In this document: positions 54,622 through 62,799 of the stretch, one piece after another | Position numbering within the stretch: position 1 is the stretch's first letter | Layout of the letters: each line of letters opens with the position of its first letter | Source of the DNA: Wielerella bovis | Lineage (GTDB): Bacteria > Pseudomonadota > Gammaproteobacteria > Burkholderiales > Neisseriaceae | Length of the DNA: 64,000 nucleotides | NCBI RefSeq assembly: GCF_022354465.1 | Contig: NZ_CP092361.1 | Location: 2,076,522-2,140,521 of the forward strand | Direction of reading: 5' to 3' | Notes under the pieces: model-generated | Database searches by the model: none | Told to the model about the DNA's origin: nothing | Seen by the model: the letters and a program-made list of their open reading frames with translations, nothing else | Program-made: the position numbers and the translations under genes

Positions 54622-54666
54622 ATATTAAAATAATTCATGCACAAAAGGAAGTTTTTTAATCAATCA

Positions 54667-54702
54667 AAAGGCAGCCTGAAAAGTTTTCAGGCTGCCTTTA
54701 TA
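54667..54702. terminator. Inverted DUS pair, duplicated with the uppS end
   Basis: AAAGGCAGCCTGAAAA and TTTTCAGGCTGCCTTT. It is the counterpart of the pair at 37150, copied together with the end of uppS. Confidence 0.65.
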
Positions 54703-54719
54703 AATTCTCTTGTTTACAT

Positions 54720-54880
54720 TCACACGCGCTGTTGCTCGGTTGGTAATTGTTCCGATGTCCGCCCAAAACGGCGTTTGCATGGTTGGAAGGTGGTAAAGAC
54801 TTTGCGCACGTTTACCGCACCAAAATCAGGCCTCCGCACATTCAGTAACATAAAATTCCATGTAAGATAGGAATTGTGCA
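54720..54880 (-). pseudogene. Decayed copy of the 3' end of uppS
   Basis: On the minus strand the last 16 codons (RRFGRTSEQLPTEQQRV and stop) match uppS at 37205 exactly, as do about 50 bases downstream including the DUS pair and TAAATTCTCTTGTTT. Going upstream (54770-54880) similarity fades: VRRPDFGAVNVRKVFTTFQP aligns with VLWPDFDAAEMHKAFASFQQ of uppS, with no functional start or catalytic part. This is a relic of a duplicated or transferred uppS end, now lying upstream of murJ. Confidence 0.8.
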
Positions 54881-54932
54881 AAGATTTCAGATTAGTATAA
54901 ACTAGCGATTTCACATTTTGCCCCTTTTTTCA

Positions 54933-56474
54933 ATGAATCTGCTTACCGTATTAGCCAAACTCAGCAGCATGACCATGCTTTCACGCATCATGGGATTTGT
55001 CCGCGATGCCATTGTTGCGCGTATTTTTGGTGCAGGCGCAGCGATGGACGCGTTTGTGGTTGCGTTCAGGCTGCCTAATTTATTGCGCCGCATTTTTGCC
55101 GAAGGCGCGTTTTCACAAGCCTTCGTTCCCATGCTTGCCGATTACAAACACAATCGCGCCGATGAAGAAACGCGTGAATTTGTGCAAAACGTGGCGGGCA
55201 TGCTCACATTTGTGTTGTGCATCATCACCGCGATTGGCGTATTCGCCGCACCAGCCGTGATTTGGCTCACTGCGAGCGGATTCGCCAAAGATGGCACACG
55301 TTTTGAGATTGCCGTATCGCTGTTACCGATTATTTTCCCGTATATCTTATTGATTTCACTCTCATCATTTGTTGGCAGCATTTTAAATACCTACAACAAA
55401 TTTTCCATTCCCGCCTTCACGCCCGTTTTACTCAACCTATCGTTTATTGTATTCGCCCTATTTCTCGTCCCCTATTTTGACCCACCGATTATGGCGATGG
55501 CATGGGCGGTTTTAGTGGGCGGATTATTACAACTCGGTTTTCAACTGCCGTGGCTATATAAACTGGGTTTTTTCAGGCTGCCTAAACTCAATTTTCGTGA
55601 TGTTGCCGTCAATCGCGTGATGAAACAAATGGTTCCGTCCATTATAGGCTCATCGGTAGCGCAAATTTCGCTGGTCATCAACACCACATTTGCATCGTAT
55701 TTAACCGTTGGCAGTGTCTCTTGGCTGTATTATTCCGACCGCCTGATGGAATTGCCATCAGGTGTGATTGGCGCAGCTTTGGGCACGATTTTGCTCCCTA
55801 GTCTATCCAAACATGCCGCAGCGGATAATCAAGCCGAATTTTCCGCCTTGTTGGACTGGGGCTTACGCCTGTGCATGGTACTGATTTTGCCCGCAGCGGT
55901 TGGATTAGCGGTGCTGGGTTATCCGCTGGTCGCCACTTTGTTTATGTACCGCGAAGTATCCGTCCATGATGCCCACATGATTCAATACGCGCTGATTGCC
56001 GCCGCCGTTGGCTTGCCAGCCATGATGATGGTCAAAATTTTCGCACCAGGGTTTTACGCACGCAAAAATGTGAAAACGCCTGCCAAAATTGCCATTATTT
56101 CGCTGGTTTGCACGCAAATATTCAACTTGATTTTGGTGTGGAAACTGCAACACGTTGGGCTGGCATTGGCGGTTGCGCTTGGTTCATGCGTGAACGCAGG
56201 TTTGCTGTTTACCATGTTGCGCTTGCACGAAATTTATCAACCACGCACAGGTTGGCACAGATTTTTGCGCCAAATTGGCATCGCGTTATTGATGATGGCT
56301 GGCACATTGTGGACGATTCAAGCTGTCTTTCCAATTGATTGGGCAGCATTGCATGGCGGTTTGCGCGCGCTGATTTTGGCAGGATTGATTGTGCTGGCAG
56401 TTTTGGTTTATTTCGCCACTTTGGGCGTATTGGGTATGCGTCCGCGAGATTTTCGCCGTAGTGAAAGACATTGA
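54933..56474 (+). CDS. murJ: Lipid II flippase MurJ
   Basis: MurJ moves lipid II across the inner membrane for peptidoglycan synthesis. The 513-residue protein has 14 predicted helices. Characteristic blocks are SSMTMLSRIMGFVRDAIVAR, FGAGAAMDAFVVAFRLPNLL, RRIFAEGAFSQAFVPML (with the RRxxAEGAF motif), and LYYSDRLMELPSGVIGAALG. DUS sequence encodes FRLPN and FRLPK at two points. The start at 54933 (MNLLTV) fits homologues; the frame is open a few codons further up. The upstream region is the uppS relic, so the promoter of murJ may come from it. Confidence 0.96.
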   Translation: MNLLTVLAKLSSMTMLSRIMGFVRDAIVARIFGAGAAMDAFVVAFRLPNLLRRIFAEGAFSQAFVPMLADYKHNRADEETREFVQNVAGMLTFVLCIITAIGVFAAPAVIWLTASGFAKDGTRFEIAVSLLPIIFPYILLISLSSFVGSILNTYNKFSIPAFTPVLLNLSFIVFALFLVPYFDPPIMAMAWAVLVGGLLQLGFQLPWLYKLGFFRLPKLNFRDVAVNRVMKQMVPSIIGSSVAQISLVINTTFASYLTVGSVSWLYYSDRLMELPSGVIGAALGTILLPSLSKHAAADNQAEFSALLDWGLRLCMVLILPAAVGLAVLGYPLVATLFMYREVSVHDAHMIQYALIAAAVGLPAMMMVKIFAPGFYARKNVKTPAKIAIISLVCTQIFNLILVWKLQHVGLALAVALGSCVNAGLLFTMLRLHEIYQPRTGWHRFLRQIGIALLMMAGTLWTIQAVFPIDWAALHGGLRALILAGLIVLAVLVYFATLGVLGMRPRDFRRSERH

Positions 56475-56544
56475 TGCTTGTTTTTTCAGGCTGCCTAAAT
56501 TGATAAACAATGTTAGAATATAATTTTTATCCCAACATATTATT

Positions 56545-57003
56545 ATGATTGACGTTGTCGCCTTTTTAATTGAAAACTTTCCCGATATACACGAATGCCC
56601 CAAAGGACAGGATTTGGGCTATATGTTGGAAAACGCAGGATTTGATGATGAAGACATCGGCGAGGCGATTATGTGTGTTGAATTGCTCAATGAATCTCCC
56701 ATGTTGGAAAGCCAAAATCTAAACAGCAGCCAAGCCTTGCGTGTTTATCATGATGAAGAAGCCGATGCACTTTCTGCCGAAATTCGCGGTTTGTTGCATT
56801 TTTTGCACGAAAGTGGCGCACTCAATGCCAGCCAGCGTGAATTTGTGATTCATGCGCTGATGCACCTGCCTTATGACGAAATGACGCTGGATAAAGCCAA
56901 AGTGTTGGCATTGCTGGTTTTATGGGCGCATCGTTCCGAATTACCTGTGTTAATCGGCGATGAATTGATGGCGGTTTTGCACGGTAAAGGTGTGATGCAA
57001 TAA
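56545..57003 (+). CDS. smg: Smg family protein (DUF494)
   Basis: A 152-residue cytosolic protein of the Smg/DUF494 family, whose genes usually stand between dprA and topA. It begins MIDVVAFLIENFPDIHECP and ends with a helical part rich in Leu (LDKAKVLALLVLWAHRSELP). The family role is unclear; links to DNA processing are by gene order only. dprA, expected upstream, is replaced by murJ, and a nuclease-like gene now separates smg from topA. Length is normal. Confidence 0.88.
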   Translation: MIDVVAFLIENFPDIHECPKGQDLGYMLENAGFDDEDIGEAIMCVELLNESPMLESQNLNSSQALRVYHDEEADALSAEIRGLLHFLHESGALNASQREFVIHALMHLPYDEMTLDKAKVLALLVLWAHRSELPVLIGDELMAVLHGKGVMQ

Positions 57004-57004
57004 T

Positions 57005-57050
57005 TTCAGGCAGCCTGAAAAACAGTTGGATAAGTGTGTCCAACTGTTTT
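57005..57050 (+). terminator. DUS and hairpin after smg
   Basis: TTTCAGGCAGCCTGAAA is itself palindromic, and AAAACAGTTGGAT faces ATCCAACTGTTTTTT with a T run: a good intrinsic terminator (about 57019-57053). Confidence 0.7.
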
Positions 57051-57181
57051 TTCATGAGAAATACTTGCCAAATTGGACACAATATAATAAGAATATAAAA
57101 AAGGAAAAAAACTATATTGTGTTTTCAGGCTGCCTGAAAATCCACCACACAAAATGATTTGAATAAACACCACAAAAAAAT

Positions 57182-58174
57182 ATGAACCATTTAATCCAAG
57201 AAATCAAACACATCATTCATCAAGCCAAAAATCAAGCCGTACGCGCGGTAGATGTGCAAAGGGTGTTGATGTATTGGCATATTGGCGAACGCATTTTTGT
57301 GGCTGAACAGGGCGAGCAACATCGTGCCGATTACGGTACTTATTTGATTAAAAATTTGGCAAAACAGCTTGAACCTGAATTTGGTAGCGGTTTTTCGGAG
57401 CGGCAATTGGAATTGTGTCGCCAATTTTATCGCTTGTTTCCAATTCCGAATGCAGTGCGTTCGGAATTGAATTGGACGCAATACAAATTGTTAATGCGTT
57501 TGTCGGACGAAGACGAACGCACATTCTATATTGCTGAAACCATTAAAAATCATTGGAGTTCGCGCCAATTGGAACGGCAAATTCACAGCCAGTTGTATCA
57601 ACGTTTATTGTTGAGCAATGACAAAGCCAGCGTGTTGGCAGTTGCCCAAAATGAAATTGTGCCGCATGAACCCAAACAAATCATCAAAGACCCGATGATT
57701 TTGGAATTTTTGGATTTGAAACCGCAGCAACATTATTATGAAAAAGATTTGGAAAATGCCATTCTCAATCACATTCAAGAATTTTTGTTGGAGCTGGGCA
57801 ATGGTTTCGCATTCATGCAAAGACAAAAGCGTTTGCACATAGACGGCGATGATTTTTTTGTGGATTTGTTGTTTTACAACCGCATTTTGCAATGTTTTGT
57901 GGTGGTGGAATTGAAAATGCACAAGCTCACACATCAAGACATTGGGCAGTTGCAAATGTATGTGAACTATTTTGACCGCATGGAAAAATTGCCCCATGAA
58001 AATCCGACCATTGGCATTTTGCTGTGTGCCGATAAAAATGAAACCGTTGTGAAATTAACGCTGCCTGAAAATCAACAACAAATTTTTGCCAGTCAATATC
58101 AATTTTGTTTTCCGTCTGCGGAACAATTACGCGATGAATTACAAAAAGAATTACAGCATTTTCAGGCAGCCTGA
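57182..58174 (+). CDS. YhcG family PD-(D/E)XK nuclease-like protein
   Basis: A 330-residue protein with two parts. The N-terminal DUF1016 domain (residues 1-150) contains RVLMYWHIGERIFVAEQ, YLIKNLAKQLEPEFGSGFSE and WTQYKLLMRL with HWSSRQLERQI. The C-terminal YhcG_C domain (about 170-320) has the PD-(D/E)XK-type core FVDLLFYNRILQCFVVVELK, with Asp and Glu-x-Lys positions intact, so it is probably an active nuclease. YhcG proteins are widespread in accessory regions and have been linked to restriction-modification loci, but function is not settled. It lies between smg and topA where relatives have nothing. The stop codon comes from a DUS (CAG GCA GCC TGA). Confidence 0.88.
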   Translation: MNHLIQEIKHIIHQAKNQAVRAVDVQRVLMYWHIGERIFVAEQGEQHRADYGTYLIKNLAKQLEPEFGSGFSERQLELCRQFYRLFPIPNAVRSELNWTQYKLLMRLSDEDERTFYIAETIKNHWSSRQLERQIHSQLYQRLLLSNDKASVLAVAQNEIVPHEPKQIIKDPMILEFLDLKPQQHYYEKDLENAILNHIQEFLLELGNGFAFMQRQKRLHIDGDDFFVDLLFYNRILQCFVVVELKMHKLTHQDIGQLQMYVNYFDRMEKLPHENPTIGILLCADKNETVVKLTLPENQQQIFASQYQFCFPSAEQLRDELQKELQHFQAA

Positions 58175-58220
58175 AAACAATATAACCCATTTAATTTAAC
58201 GAAAAAAGAACAAAAAAACC

Positions 58221-60560
58221 ATGTCCAAAAACCTATTAATCGTAGAATCCCCCAATAAAATCAAATCCGTCAAAAAATACTTGGGCGGCGATTTTGAAGT
58301 GCTGGCGTCATTCGGACACGTCCGTGACCTGATTCCCAAAGATGGCGCGGTCAATCCCGATGACAATTTTGCCATGAAATACCAAATCATCAGCAAAAAC
58401 AGCAAACACGTTGATGCCATCGTTGCCGCCGCCAAAGAAGCCGACACCATTTATCTGGCAACCGACCCCGACCGCGAGGGCGAAGCGATTTCGTGGCACA
58501 TCTACGAAATCCTGAAATCCAAACGCGGCATGAAAAACGTGGGCGATAAAATCCAACGTGTTGTTTTCCATGAAGTTACGCCCAAAGGCGTTCAGGCTGC
58601 CTTACAAAATCCGCGCGGCTTGGACGTGAATTTGATTGACGCGCAACAAGCTCGCCGTGCTTTGGATTATTTGGTGGGCTTCAATTTGTCGCCACTTTTG
58701 TGGAAGAAAATCCGCTACGGCTTGTCGGCTGGTCGTGTGCAAAGTCCTGCGCTGCGCCTGATTTGCGAACGCGAAAACGAAATCAAAGCCTTTGAAACGC
58801 AAGAATATTGGACGGTTCACATGGACAGCCACAAAGGGCGCACCCAGTTTTCCGCCAAACTGATTCAATGGCAGGGCAATAAATTGGAACAATTTTCGCT
58901 GCCCAATGAATCATCGCAGGCTGCCGTCTTGTCCGCGCTGCAAGGTAAAACGGCACAAGTGGCTGATGTGGTTAAGAAAAAAGCCACGCGGAAACCTGCC
59001 GCTCCCTACACCACGTCTACCATGCAACAGGACGCGGTTCGCAAACTCGGTTTCACGACCGACCGCACCATGCGCACCGCCCAGCAGCTTTTTGAAGGCA
59101 TAGACGTGGGGCAAGGCGCGGTCGGCTTGATTACCTATATGCGTACCGATAGCGTAACCCTGTCGCAAGACGCGCTGACCGAAATCCGCCATTATATTGA
59201 CAATAAAATTGGTGCGGATTTTCTGCCATCTTCTCCGAAAATCTACAAAACCAAGTCCAAAAACGCGCAAGAAGCCCACGAAGCGGTACGCCCGACTTCC
59301 GTGTACCGCTCGCCCGACAGCGTGAAGCCGTTTTTGTCGCCAGACCAATTCAAGTTGTACCAAATGATTTGGCAGCGCACAGTCGCCTGTCAAATGGTGG
59401 ACGCGAAATTTGACGCGACTACGGTGGACATTAACGTGGGCGAAGGCGTGTTCCGTGCAACTGGGCAAGTGTTGGTTTTTGCAGGCTTTTTGAGCGTGTA
59501 TCAGGAAGGTTTGGACGAAGACGACAACAACGATGACGAACCCAGCAGCAAAAAGCTGCCTGAAATGGCGGTGGGCGACACATTGCCCGTAGACAAATTG
59601 TATGGCGAACAACATTTTACCCAGCCGCCACCGCGCTTCAACGAAGCGACTTTGGTGAAGGCTTTGGAAGAATTTGGCATTGGTCGCCCGTCCACTTATG
59701 CCAGTATTATCAAGACTTTGAAAGACCGCGAATATGTAACGGTGGAACAACGCCGTTTCCAGCCGACCGACACGGGCGACATCGTCAATAAGTTCTTGAC
59801 TGAACATTTTGAGCAATATGTGGACTACGATTTCACCGCCAAATTGGAAGACCAGCTTGACGAAATCGCCAACGGCAAACGCCCATGGATTCCCGTAATG
59901 GAGAAATTCTGGAAAGGTTTCCACAAGCAAGTGCTTGAAAAAGAAGGCATTGAACGCGCCAAATTCACCACCGAAGAATTGGACGAAACCTGCCCACAAT
60001 GCGGCAAACACAAATTGCAAATCAAATTCGGACGCGCGGGGCGTTTCGTGGCGTGCGCGGGCTACCCCGAATGCGGCTACACGCGCAATGTGAACGAAAC
60101 CGCCGAGCAAGCTGCCGAGCGCGTTGCCCAAGAAGCGGCGCAACAAGCTGAATTGGAAGGCAAATCTTGTCCGAAATGTGGCGGTCAGTTGGTGTACAAA
60201 ACGGCGCGTTCAGGCAGCAAATTCATCGGTTGCGCGAATTATCCGAAATGCAAACACGTTGAGCCCTTGGAAAAACCGAAAACGACAGGCGTACCCTGCC
60301 CACAATGCGGCAAAGGGCATTTGGTGGAACGCAAATCGCGTTTTGGCACCACCTTTTACAGTTGCGACAGCTACCCCGATTGCAAATATGCGGTCAATCA
60401 TTTGCCGTTGAACGAGCCGTGTCCGCAATGTAATTGGCAAATCACGATGCGGAAAGTAACCAAGCGTTGGGGCGTGGAGCGTGTGTGTCCGCAGAAAGAA
60501 TGTGGCTGGAAAGAGCAGTTGGAAGCTCCTGCTGGTAAAGCGGATAAATCGGAAGAGTGA
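58221..60560 (+). CDS. topA: DNA topoisomerase I
   Basis: Type IA topoisomerase that removes negative supercoils. The 779-residue protein has the Toprim domain (LLIVESPNKIKSVKKYLGG and LATDPDREGEAISWHI), the SAGRVQSPALRLICERE block, and the catalytic tyrosine in GLITYMRTDSVTLSQDAL. The C-terminal part has four cysteine clusters for zinc: CPQCGKHKLQ...CAGYPEC, CPKCGGQLV...CANYPKC, CPQCGKGHLV...CDSYPDC and CPQCNWQ...CPQKEC. Typical of beta-proteobacterial TopA. GC content is clearly higher than in the flanking genes. It follows yhcG by 46 bases. Confidence 0.97.
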   Translation: MSKNLLIVESPNKIKSVKKYLGGDFEVLASFGHVRDLIPKDGAVNPDDNFAMKYQIISKNSKHVDAIVAAAKEADTIYLATDPDREGEAISWHIYEILKSKRGMKNVGDKIQRVVFHEVTPKGVQAALQNPRGLDVNLIDAQQARRALDYLVGFNLSPLLWKKIRYGLSAGRVQSPALRLICERENEIKAFETQEYWTVHMDSHKGRTQFSAKLIQWQGNKLEQFSLPNESSQAAVLSALQGKTAQVADVVKKKATRKPAAPYTTSTMQQDAVRKLGFTTDRTMRTAQQLFEGIDVGQGAVGLITYMRTDSVTLSQDALTEIRHYIDNKIGADFLPSSPKIYKTKSKNAQEAHEAVRPTSVYRSPDSVKPFLSPDQFKLYQMIWQRTVACQMVDAKFDATTVDINVGEGVFRATGQVLVFAGFLSVYQEGLDEDDNNDDEPSSKKLPEMAVGDTLPVDKLYGEQHFTQPPPRFNEATLVKALEEFGIGRPSTYASIIKTLKDREYVTVEQRRFQPTDTGDIVNKFLTEHFEQYVDYDFTAKLEDQLDEIANGKRPWIPVMEKFWKGFHKQVLEKEGIERAKFTTEELDETCPQCGKHKLQIKFGRAGRFVACAGYPECGYTRNVNETAEQAAERVAQEAAQQAELEGKSCPKCGGQLVYKTARSGSKFIGCANYPKCKHVEPLEKPKTTGVPCPQCGKGHLVERKSRFGTTFYSCDSYPDCKYAVNHLPLNEPCPQCNWQITMRKVTKRWGVERVCPQKECGWKEQLEAPAGKADKSEE

Positions 60561-60574
60561 AATTTCAGGCAGCC

Positions 60575-60680
60575 TTTCAGTACGCGACAAAAATAGTTGG
60601 GCTACCTGAAACCTGTACCCTCTCCTACTTGCGGGAGGGGGCAGATTGGTGGTAATCCCAAAAATTGTTGTGTACCGAAA
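60575..60680. repeat. Family-3 element
   Basis: Left end TTTCAGTACGCGACAAAAAT, right end AATTGTTGTGTACCGAAAG, inner inverted repeat CCCTCTCC ... GGGAGGGGGC, and a degenerate DUS (GGGCTACCTGAAA). Directly downstream of topA. A further solitary end (GGTTTTTGTTGTGTACC) follows at about 60692. Confidence 0.6.
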
Positions 60681-60736
60681 GAATATCTGAAAGGTTTTTG
60701 TTGTGTACCAGTATTACTAAAAATTAGTTTAGTAGT

Positions 60737-60840
60737 ATAGTCGTTTCAAATACAAATAGTACAGCGTTACCAACGCCCTTATGTACTAGATGTACACGGC
60801 GGGGGTTGTCGCCTTGTCCGTGTTAATTTGAAACGACTAT
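60737..60840. repeat. Family-2 element, complete
   Basis: 104 bp with ends TATAGTCGTTTCAAATACAA and TTAATTTGAAACGACTAT and core GTACTAGATGTACACGGCGG. It lies 15 bases upstream of the AT-rich membrane-protein gene and may carry its promoter. Confidence 0.8.
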
Positions 60841-60855
60841 CAAAAGGTTTTTAAT

Positions 60856-61446
60856 ATGACTTTAAAAGACTTTAAAGAAAAAATTTTATATAAAGAAATG
60901 AAAGTATTAGTTGTATTGATACTTTATGTATTTATTACAATATTAATTTACTATTGCACTAATAATTATACGGATTTTGAAAAAATATTAGCCAATGATT
61001 TTTTAGATAAAGCATCTATATTTAGTTCTCATATGTTTTTAAGTATTGGAATTACAGGTATTATACTTGCTTTTATAAAACTTGTTTTTAATAAAAATGA
61101 AAGATATTATTTAGTAAGTACGACTTTTTTAGATAGGGTAGCATCAATTTGTATTGGTTCATTAGGCGTAATTATTCCTGTTTTTATATTTTTATTTGTA
61201 AATTATTCTAAATTAGAGAATGGAGAATTTGCAAGAAATATATCATATTTTCAATTAGGTATATTATTGTTAATTTATTTTTCTTGGGTATTTGGTGCAG
61301 ATATTATCTGTAAGTATTTTTCAGAAGAAATTAAAGAAGCTAGAAAAAACAATAAGGATATAGGCAAATATTCATCAAGTATTTTTGCTTTGATGTATTC
61401 GGTATTTTTTCTACTACCAGCTTTTTTAGTGCCGTTACTTAAATAA
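60856..61446 (+). CDS. AT-rich orphan membrane protein
   Basis: A 196-residue protein with five predicted membrane segments: about residues 16-36 (VLVVLILYVFITILIYYC), 55-75 (SHMFLSIGITGIILAFIKLVF), 93-115, 128-148 (YFQLGILLLIYFSWVFGADII) and 175-194. Codon use is strikingly different from all neighbours: Lys is AAA, Leu TTA, Ile ATA/ATT, and the gene appears to be about a quarter G+C. No DUS is inside it. No family recognised. Together with the repeats on its left border this points to recent acquisition. AAAGG precedes the start. Could be a superinfection-exclusion or immunity-type membrane protein, but nothing proves that. Confidence 0.65.
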   Translation: MTLKDFKEKILYKEMKVLVVLILYVFITILIYYCTNNYTDFEKILANDFLDKASIFSSHMFLSIGITGIILAFIKLVFNKNERYYLVSTTFLDRVASICIGSLGVIIPVFIFLFVNYSKLENGEFARNISYFQLGILLLIYFSWVFGADIICKYFSEEIKEARKNNKDIGKYSSSIFALMYSVFFLLPAFLVPLLK

Positions 61447-61573
61447 GTATAGGTTGGATTGTTATATTTTGACAGTCAGTTATAGTTAACTAGAGTGTGC
61501 CATGTGCGCCCTACGCAGTTTCAGGCTGCCTGAAAACATTTCTCCAATTAAATCAACACACAATCCCAACACC

Positions 61574-62422
61574 ATGTTACCCAATCCATTCAAATTTTAC
61601 GCGCTGATTTTGATTGCGCTGCTTTCACTCAACGCTTGCCAAATTTCGCCGCATACCGCCTATATTCAGCAACAAGAAAATATCCCCGTTCCCGAAAATC
61701 TTTCGCTGAATCAAAAAATTGCATGGGTTGCCAAATGGGAACATGAATTGTGGCATCGCCCCTTTATCAATCAACAGGGGCATATTGTGAAACGCGGTGT
61801 CAGCGAAGCGACCCATGCCAAATTGGGCAATGGTCAAACCGCTTGGCAACGGGTTGCGCTGTATTGGGCAACACCAAATATGGACACGCTGGACAATTTA
61901 TCATCTTGTTTTCAATCAAAAAAACAGCATATTCATCATTGTCGCAGTTTGTTGTTGGACAAGCCTTGGTCAGCCGCCTTTATTTCGCATGTGATGACGC
62001 AGGCGGGAGCAAAGGATTTTGTGCTTGCCCCAGCCCATATTACCTATATTCGCGCAGCCGCACAGCAACAAGGACATTATCAACTCTTGCCGCACACGCA
62101 AACCCGACCCGAAGTGGGCGATTTGTTGTGTTACAGCCGCAGCGAAGATGTGAAAAATCATGCAGCATTGAAAGATTTTTTGCAGCAGCAACAAGGCTTT
62201 TTGCCCACGCACTGCGATGTGGTGGTGGACGTACACGAGCGCGAAGTGCATTTGATTGGCGGCAATGTTGCCGATACGGTGATGTTGCGAAAAATGCCTT
62301 TGGACGACAATCAATTCATCGTGTTTCCCGATAACGCGCAAGGTATTTGTGAAGTGGAAAATGAAACGGCTTGCAATGCCAATCGGCAATATTGGGTGGC
62401 GTTGTTGAAATTAAAACAATAG
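61574..62422 (+). CDS. DUF2272 domain lipoprotein
   Basis: A 282-residue lipoprotein. Signal peptide with lipobox LNAC (residues 19-22). The body resembles DUF2272: IAWVAKWEHELWHRPFINQQG, GNGQTAWQRVALYWATPN, LLDKPWSAAFISHVMTQAGA and RPEVGDLLCYSRSED, then HCDVVVDVHEREVHLIGGNVADTV. The Trp-Ser motif in the position of an NlpC/P60 cysteine (KPWSAAFISHVM) and the later His fit the amidase-like fold of the family with Ser instead of Cys; activity is unknown. The start at 61574 gives a proper lipoprotein signal; an earlier start at 61502 would put translated DUS before it. Confidence 0.78.
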   Translation: MLPNPFKFYALILIALLSLNACQISPHTAYIQQQENIPVPENLSLNQKIAWVAKWEHELWHRPFINQQGHIVKRGVSEATHAKLGNGQTAWQRVALYWATPNMDTLDNLSSCFQSKKQHIHHCRSLLLDKPWSAAFISHVMTQAGAKDFVLAPAHITYIRAAAQQQGHYQLLPHTQTRPEVGDLLCYSRSEDVKNHAALKDFLQQQQGFLPTHCDVVVDVHEREVHLIGGNVADTVMLRKMPLDDNQFIVFPDNAQGICEVENETACNANRQYWVALLKLKQ

Positions 62423-62632
62423 CGTTCCTATGAAACAGAAAGAGGTTGAGGTTTTTAATCTAGCACATTTGTGATATGGATACAGATATTTCCGCAAAAC
62501 AAAAATGTCGAATGCCAGTATCCAATTTCCCTATATTTTCAGGCTGCCTCAATATTTTTGTTCTATCCATAATTGGATTGTACACAATAATTTCTGTTGC
62601 CTTGCCCATATTAATTTTAAACAACTATAACC

Positions 62633-62660
62633 TTGACTTTCCGAGACAGCACCGTATAAT
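62633..62660 (+). promoter_or_regulatory. Promoter of tRNA-Glu
   Basis: TTGACT at 62633-62638, a 16-base spacer and a perfect TATAAT at 62655-62660, twelve bases before the tRNA. The spacer includes a G/C-rich stretch, as is usual for stable RNA promoters. Confidence 0.85.
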
Positions 62661-62671
62661 TATCTATTTAC

Positions 62672-62747
62672 GCGCCCATCGTCTAGAGGCCTAGGACACT
62701 GCCCTTTCACGGCGGCAACCGGGGTTCGAATCCCCGTGGGCGTGCCA
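62672..62747 (+). tRNA. tRNA-Glu (anticodon TTC)
   Basis: 76 bases including an encoded CCA. Acceptor GCGCCCA pairs with TGGGCGT (first pair G-T). The D arm holds TCTAGAGGCCTAGGA, the anticodon loop is CTTTCAC with anticodon TTC, and the T arm CCGGGGTTCGAATCCCCG (loop TTCGAAT). Read by hand from the sequence. A promoter lies upstream and a terminator downstream; no other tRNA is adjacent. Confidence 0.95.
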
Positions 62748-62757
62748 GTTTTCAATA

Positions 62758-62796
62758 AAAAAATCCTACTTGAATCACAAGTAGGATTTTTTTATT
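62758..62796. terminator. Intrinsic terminator after tRNA-Glu
   Basis: AAAAATCCTACTTG pairs with CAAGTAGGATTTTT, loop AATCA, with T run. It can also serve the convergent sbmA-like gene. Confidence 0.85.
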
Positions 62797-62799
62797 TAG

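Noticed and set aside
54720-54914. 64-codon minus-strand frame as a functional UppS paralogue
   Set aside because: It lacks the catalytic half and has no start signal; only the C-terminal end and downstream sequence are retained, so it is a relic.
58911-60146. Long open frame (411 codons) antisense to topA
   Set aside because: Composition dominated by Phe, Val, Arg and His is typical of the complement of a GC-richer coding region; topA is certain.
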